A stretch of DNA of 25,015 nucleotides from assembly GCA_020024155.1 (NCBI GenBank), contig JAHHUE010000018.1:1-25015 (forward strand), written 5' to 3'. This DNA comes from Oscillospiraceae bacterium. Lineage in GTDB: Bacteria; Bacillota; Clostridia; Oscillospirales; Ruminococcaceae. Position numbers and translations under genes: made by a program. Of this stretch, positions 22,491-25,015 are shown in pieces. The first letter of the stretch is position 1. The number at the start of each line of letters is the position of its first letter. Under the pieces are notes generated by a model, which had not been told where the DNA came from, did no database searches, and saw only the letters and a list, made by a program, of their open reading frames with translations.

Positions 22491-22517
22491 ATAATAGTAA
22501 TTGTTACTATTATATCA
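22491..22517 (-). promoter_or_regulatory. Rubrerythrin promoter with palindromic operator candidate
   Basis: ATAATAGTAA (22491-22500) and TTACTATTAT (22504-22513) form a perfect 23-bp palindrome with a 3-bp centre, 56-78 bp before the start codon. On the minus strand an extended -10, TGATATAAT, ends with TATAAT at 22509-22514 and overlaps it. The size and AT-rich symmetry recall Fur/PerR boxes but the sequence does not match either exactly. Confidence 0.65.
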
Positions 22518-22589
22518 TAATTTTTATTTTTTTCCATATAAAGATTATTAAAAAATAAAAAAATTTTATATTTACAAAAATTTTTATAT

Positions 22590-23657
22590 TTATTGTTGCT
22601 TATCAAAAACATCTGCCAAAGAATACGCAATAAGGCTTGCAGAGTTTTGAGCTTCTTCCAAAGTATTGGCATGCCCACCAACTTCAATCAATAAACTTCC
22701 TGTTGTTAACTGTTGATTATAGTTTCTGTAATCAAATAAAAACGGTCTTGTAAAACCTGGATAAAGTGTTTCCATAGAATTTTGAAAATGAGATGCAAAA
22801 CGCAGATTTTTTTTATAGTTTGGCATATTCATATTGCCGTTATCTGCACCACAGATTATCATAACCTGAGCATATTTTTTACCGTTTATTGTTATAACAG
22901 GTTTAATTCTTGTTCCGTCAGATTTCTCAATAGCATCTCGGTGCACATCTAAAACAACTTTTATAGATGGATATTTTGCAAGATATTCTTCAACTGTTTT
23001 TTTACTTCTGCCATAACTTGCAGTATAGCTTGGATAATCGTGCAAAGTGGCATCATGTAAAGTGTTATATCCAAGATTATTAAGAGTTTCTGATATTATT
23101 TTTCCAACACTGACCATATTTTTGCTTATATCAGTATTTCGGCAGGAATAGTCAGGTTCATAATATAATTCAGGGAAATTTTGATAACTTTCAGTGGCGT
23201 GTGTGTGCATTATCAATATCTGTGGTTCAGAGGAATTTTTTTCAACCTTAAAAGCCGGCTCAGCCAAAAGCTCTGCCTCAACATCTCCACGGCTAAGCTC
23301 AGTTAAATTTTTTATATAGCAGTTTTGACGCTGATATGTATTTACATTTAAAACAGGCTTATATGTACGCTCTATAATAGGATGCTCTGTATCAATAGGA
23401 GCAGGCTCAGGAACAGCATTTGCATTTATATCAAAGTTTTCAAAAGGATTATATTGGTTTTCTGGTGGCATAGTTTCTTCGGCAGGTAAAGAAGAATTAT
23501 CGTTGCCGTTATCCTTTGTAATATAGTCAATGGTTTGGGCTGGATTTTGCACTGCAAGAGAAAATTTTGCAAGATTAAATGCAAAATTTTTGCTAAAAAT
23601 AATCATAAAACACAATAATATAACAGGAATTCCTAAAAATAAATATAATTTTTTCAC
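22590..23657 (-). CDS. spoIIP: Stage II sporulation protein P
   Basis: A membrane-anchored peptidoglycan amidase/endopeptidase which, with SpoIID and SpoIIM, drives septal thinning and engulfment during sporulation. The 355-residue protein has an N-terminal transmembrane anchor (about 4-20), a variable Pro/Asn/Glu linker, and the SpoIIP catalytic domain with IMHTHATESY, VVLDVHRDA, PVITINGKKYAQVM, FRPFLFDYRNYNQQ-like and LLIEVGGHANT segments. I chose GTG 23657 because AGGTGG lies 8 bp before it; an earlier GTG pair overlaps that site. In many Firmicutes the protease gene gpr lies between rpsT and spoIIP; here spoIIP is directly divergent from rpsT. Its promoter fits the sigma-E consensus. Confidence 0.95.
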   Translation of the reverse strand: MKKLYLFLGIPVILLCFMIIFSKNFAFNLAKFSLAVQNPAQTIDYITKDNGNDNSSLPAEETMPPENQYNPFENFDINANAVPEPAPIDTEHPIIERTYKPVLNVNTYQRQNCYIKNLTELSRGDVEAELLAEPAFKVEKNSSEPQILIMHTHATESYQNFPELYYEPDYSCRNTDISKNMVSVGKIISETLNNLGYNTLHDATLHDYPSYTASYGRSKKTVEEYLAKYPSIKVVLDVHRDAIEKSDGTRIKPVITINGKKYAQVMIICGADNGNMNMPNYKKNLRFASHFQNSMETLYPGFTRPFLFDYRNYNQQLTTGSLLIEVGGHANTLEEAQNSASLIAYSLADVFDKQQ

Positions 23658-23723
23658 ATCAAACACCACCTAAAAAGTCAATTTTTTACTATATTTGCAA
23701 AAAATAACCCTAAAACTATCTTT

Positions 23724-23753
23724 ATTTATATGCAAAGCTATGTTATAATATTC
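23724..23753 (-). promoter_or_regulatory. Sigma-E-type promoter of spoIIP
   Basis: On the minus strand GAATATT (23747-23753) and CATATAAAT (23724-23732) are spaced by 14 bp. This closely fits the Bacillus mother-cell sigma-E pattern (KMATATT, 14-15 bp, CATACANT) as I recall it, and spoIIP belongs to that regulon in Bacillus. Confidence 0.7.
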
Positions 23754-23792
23754 CTGCTATAAAGGTTCATAAGAAAAATTTTAAAAAAACTA

Positions 23793-23843
23793 TTGCAATT
23801 TTAAACCTTTAATGGTATTATAATAAATACTGTCACAGTATTT
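23793..23843 (+). promoter_or_regulatory. rpsT promoter and leader palindrome
   Basis: TTGCAA (23793-23798) and TATTAT (23816-23821) are spaced by 17 bp. An 8-bp perfect inverted repeat, AAATACTG (23825-23832) and CAGTATTT (23836-23843) with a 3-nt centre, spans the predicted start and ends just before the AAGGAGG site. It could be an RNA hairpin used in autoregulation by S20 or an operator. Confidence 0.65.
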
Positions 23844-23858
23844 GAAGGAGGTGGGATC

Positions 23859-24119
23859 ATGCCAAATATTAAATCTCAGAAAGATAGAGTAATTCAAGCG
23901 AAGAAAGAAACTCTTCGTAACAAAGCTGTGAAGAGTAACCTTAAGACAGTTATCAAGAAAGCAGACAGTGCTTTAGCTGCTGGTTCCGCTGACGCAAACA
24001 AAGCTGTTGTTACAGCAGTTTCTACAATTGATAAAGCTTGTGCAAAAGGTGTTCTTCATAAAAACACAGCTGCTAGAAAAGTTTCCAAAATGATGAGAAA
24101 CGCAAACGCAGCAAAATAA
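23859..24119 (+). CDS. rpsT: 30S ribosomal protein S20
   Basis: An 86-residue basic protein that binds 16S rRNA and helps organise the body of the 30S subunit. MPNIKSQKDRVIQAKKETLRNKAVKS is the family's opening, followed by an Ala/Lys-rich pair of helices and a C-terminal NTAARKVSKMMRN segment. The ribosome binding site AAGGAGGTG is very strong. It is transcribed alone between its own promoter and a terminator, divergent from spoIIP. Confidence 0.97.
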   Translation: MPNIKSQKDRVIQAKKETLRNKAVKSNLKTVIKKADSALAAGSADANKAVVTAVSTIDKACAKGVLHKNTAARKVSKMMRNANAAK

Positions 24120-24131
24120 TTGCTTGAAGTT

Positions 24132-24160
24132 AAACCACTCTGAAAAGAGTGGTTTTATTT
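24132..24160 (+). terminator. Terminator after rpsT
   Basis: AAACCACTCT (24132-24141) pairs perfectly with AGAGTGGTTT (24146-24155) around a GAAA tetraloop, followed by a T-rich tail. Confidence 0.92.
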
Positions 24161-24198
24161 TGTCTTATTAAATTAAAATACACATAGATAGTTATATA

Positions 24199-24227
24199 TT
24201 GATTTTAGTGTGTGTATTTTATATAAT
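24199..24227 (+). promoter_or_regulatory. Promoter of tRNA-Ser
   Basis: TTGATT (24199-24204) and TATAAT (24222-24227) are spaced by 17 bp, predicting a start about 6 bp before the tRNA. Confidence 0.82.
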
Positions 24228-24239
24228 ATATTCTATTAT

Positions 24240-24328
24240 GGAGATGTATCGAAGTGGTCATAACGGTGCTGACTCGAAATCAGTTGTGCCCTAGGGTACC
24301 GTGGGTTCGAATCCCACCATCTCCGCCA
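24240..24328 (+). tRNA. tRNA-Ser (anticodon CGA)
   Basis: An 89-nt class II tRNA. The acceptor stem GGAGATG pairs with CATCTCC, followed by discriminator G and an encoded CCA. The anticodon loop CTCGAAA gives anticodon CGA (reads UCG). A long variable arm follows and the T-arm GTGGG/CCCAC with loop TTCGAAT is perfect. Confidence 0.96.
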
Positions 24329-24360
24329 AATCGGTAAGTTAAAAGACTTACCGATTTTAT
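24328..24360 (+). terminator. Terminator after tRNA-Ser
   Basis: AAATCGGTAAGT (24328-24339) pairs perfectly with ACTTACCGATTT (24346-24357) around a 6-nt loop, with a short T-rich tail. The stem begins at the last base of the tRNA. Confidence 0.85.
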
Positions 24361-24402
24361 TATTTATAGTAGATAACAGATAATATAATAGATATAGTAA
24401 GT

Positions 24403-24439
24403 AAAATCTTATGCATTGTTTTTTGCATAGGATTTTTTT
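24403..24439 (+). terminator. Second hairpin terminator behind tRNA-Ser
   Basis: AAAATCTTATGC (24403-24414) pairs with GCATAGGATTTT (24425-24436), with one G-U pair and a 10-nt loop, followed by T residues. Only about 45 bp separate it from the first terminator, so it is a tandem terminator or the end of a very short RNA. Confidence 0.75.
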
Positions 24440-24509
24440 AATTTATAAAAATGTAATGGTGGTTAAAAAGATATATGCTTAAATGTTAAAACTGTTATTT
24501 ATTTATTTA

Positions 24510-24539
24510 TTGACAAATTATCTACTAGTATAGTAATAT
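24510..24539 (+). promoter_or_regulatory. Promoter of the ComFB-family gene
   Basis: A perfect TTGACA (24510-24515) is followed after 18 bp by TAATAT (24534-24539). The predicted leader is about 26 nt. Confidence 0.7.
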
Positions 24540-24571
24540 TTACTTAAAACTAATGATAGGAAGTGAGTTTT

Positions 24572-24847
24572 ATGAAATTATATCATAATGTTTTGGAAGA
24601 CCTTGCAGAAGAAGTGTACGAAGAGCTTTCTAAAAATTCAAATTGCTGCACTTGTGAGCGTTGCCACAATGATGTTGTAGCCTATGCACTTAATCAATTG
24701 TCACCACAATATGCCGTTACAAGTATAGGCAATAAACTTACAAAAGTAAACAATTTGAGAAGACAACATTTGGCAGATATTCAAATAGCTATATTACAAG
24801 GACTTAAAATAGTTTCTGAGTCTCCTCGACACGATGAAAAACTTTAA
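24572..24847 (+). CDS. ComFB-family protein
   Basis: A 91-residue protein matching the late competence protein ComFB family. An N-terminal helix (NVLEDLAEEVYEEL) leads to the cysteine segment CCTCERCHNDVVAYALNQLSPQYAVT (about 25-50), whose CxxC, Asp, ALN and Pro-x-Tyr positions are the family signature. In Bacillus comFB lies in the comF competence operon without a clear uptake role. I recall recent work describing ComFB proteins as cyclic-dinucleotide receptors, which should be verified. ATG 24572 follows AGGAAGTGAG; a GTG nine bases earlier overlaps it. It stands alone, without comFA or comFC. Confidence 0.85.
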   Translation: MKLYHNVLEDLAEEVYEELSKNSNCCTCERCHNDVVAYALNQLSPQYAVTSIGNKLTKVNNLRRQHLADIQIAILQGLKIVSESPRHDEKL

Positions 24848-24869
24848 AGTTTAATCTTAATATGCAAAT

Positions 24870-24901
24870 AAAAGTGTCATCAAGGAGATGGCACTTTTTA
24901 T
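24870..24901 (+). terminator. Terminator after the ComFB-family gene
   Basis: AAAAGTGTCATC (24870-24881) pairs with GATGGCACTTTT (24887-24898), with one G-U pair and a 5-nt loop, followed by T residues. The remaining bases to the window end are AT-rich with no visible feature. Confidence 0.9.
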
Positions 24902-25015
24902 TTTAAAACATTTTTTAAAATAAATTGAAATAAACTTATTTACATAAAAATAATATCGTTAAAAGCAAATTATGAGATTTAGAAAATATAACATTGGAAA
25001 ATATAATAATATTAC

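Noticed and set aside
22460..22687. 75-codon minus-strand frame at the end of spoIIP and the rubrerythrin leader
   Set aside because: It overlaps spoIIP in another frame and the palindromic promoter region, with an implausible AT-driven composition.
1..25015. Mobile element, prophage, CRISPR array or defence island
   Set aside because: No transposase, integrase, phage structural gene, Cas protein or regularly spaced repeat array was found on either strand; the tRNA ends show no flanking direct repeats that I could recognise.

Overview
The window reads as a chromosomal segment of a low-GC, spore-forming Firmicute, most likely class Clostridia. The evidence is AT-rich DNA, strong AGGAGG-type ribosome binding sites, a SpoIIP gene behind a sigma-E-like promoter, a RicT (YaaT) gene, a clostridial 2[4Fe-4S] ferredoxin and a rubrerythrin. 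It looks like ordinary core genome. I see no transposase, integrase, phage gene or CRISPR array.

Layout. Left edge (1-1771): a tRNA-Thr cut by the window edge, an MTA/SAH nucleosidase gene (mtnN), then a non-coding stretch packed with TTTTCAACA / TTTTCCACA nonamers resembling degenerate DnaA boxes, then a small thioredoxin-like protein. 1772-6100: a leftward operon (CPYC redoxin, family 2 glycosyltransferase, compact type I asparaginase) opposite a rightward DUF2142-type polytopic membrane protein; the two glycosyl-transfer proteins may act together at the cell surface. 6150-9045: a patatin-like lipase and PTS enzyme I. 9144-11582: the conserved darA-holB-ricT operon (c-di-AMP receptor, DNA polymerase III delta prime, RicT) and a ferredoxin gene. 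11583-12246: about 660 bp with no convincing gene but several strong inverted repeats. 12247-14207: galE and a sugar nucleotidyltransferase in a leftward operon. 14283-15612: a strongly promoted lipoprotein built of two tandem domains that share a 74-bp exact DNA repeat. 15780-18410: a three-gene SsuABC/TauABC-type ABC importer of unknown substrate. 18409-21841: a tiny membrane protein, a dCMP-type deaminase, then cdd-rsmA and an EamA-type transporter. 21851-23753: rubrerythrin with a perfect palindromic operator candidate, then spoIIP. 23793-24901: rpsT, tRNA-Ser(CGA) and a ComFB-family protein.

The most interesting observations are the DnaA-box-like cluster at 1028-1296, the exact internal duplication in the lipoprotein gene, the palindrome overlapping the rubrerythrin promoter, the near-consensus sigma-E promoter of spoIIP, and two proteins from cyclic-dinucleotide receptor families (DarA and ComFB) in one window. 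I did not find a clear, wholly new multi-gene system. All product calls rest on motifs read by eye, without database searches.
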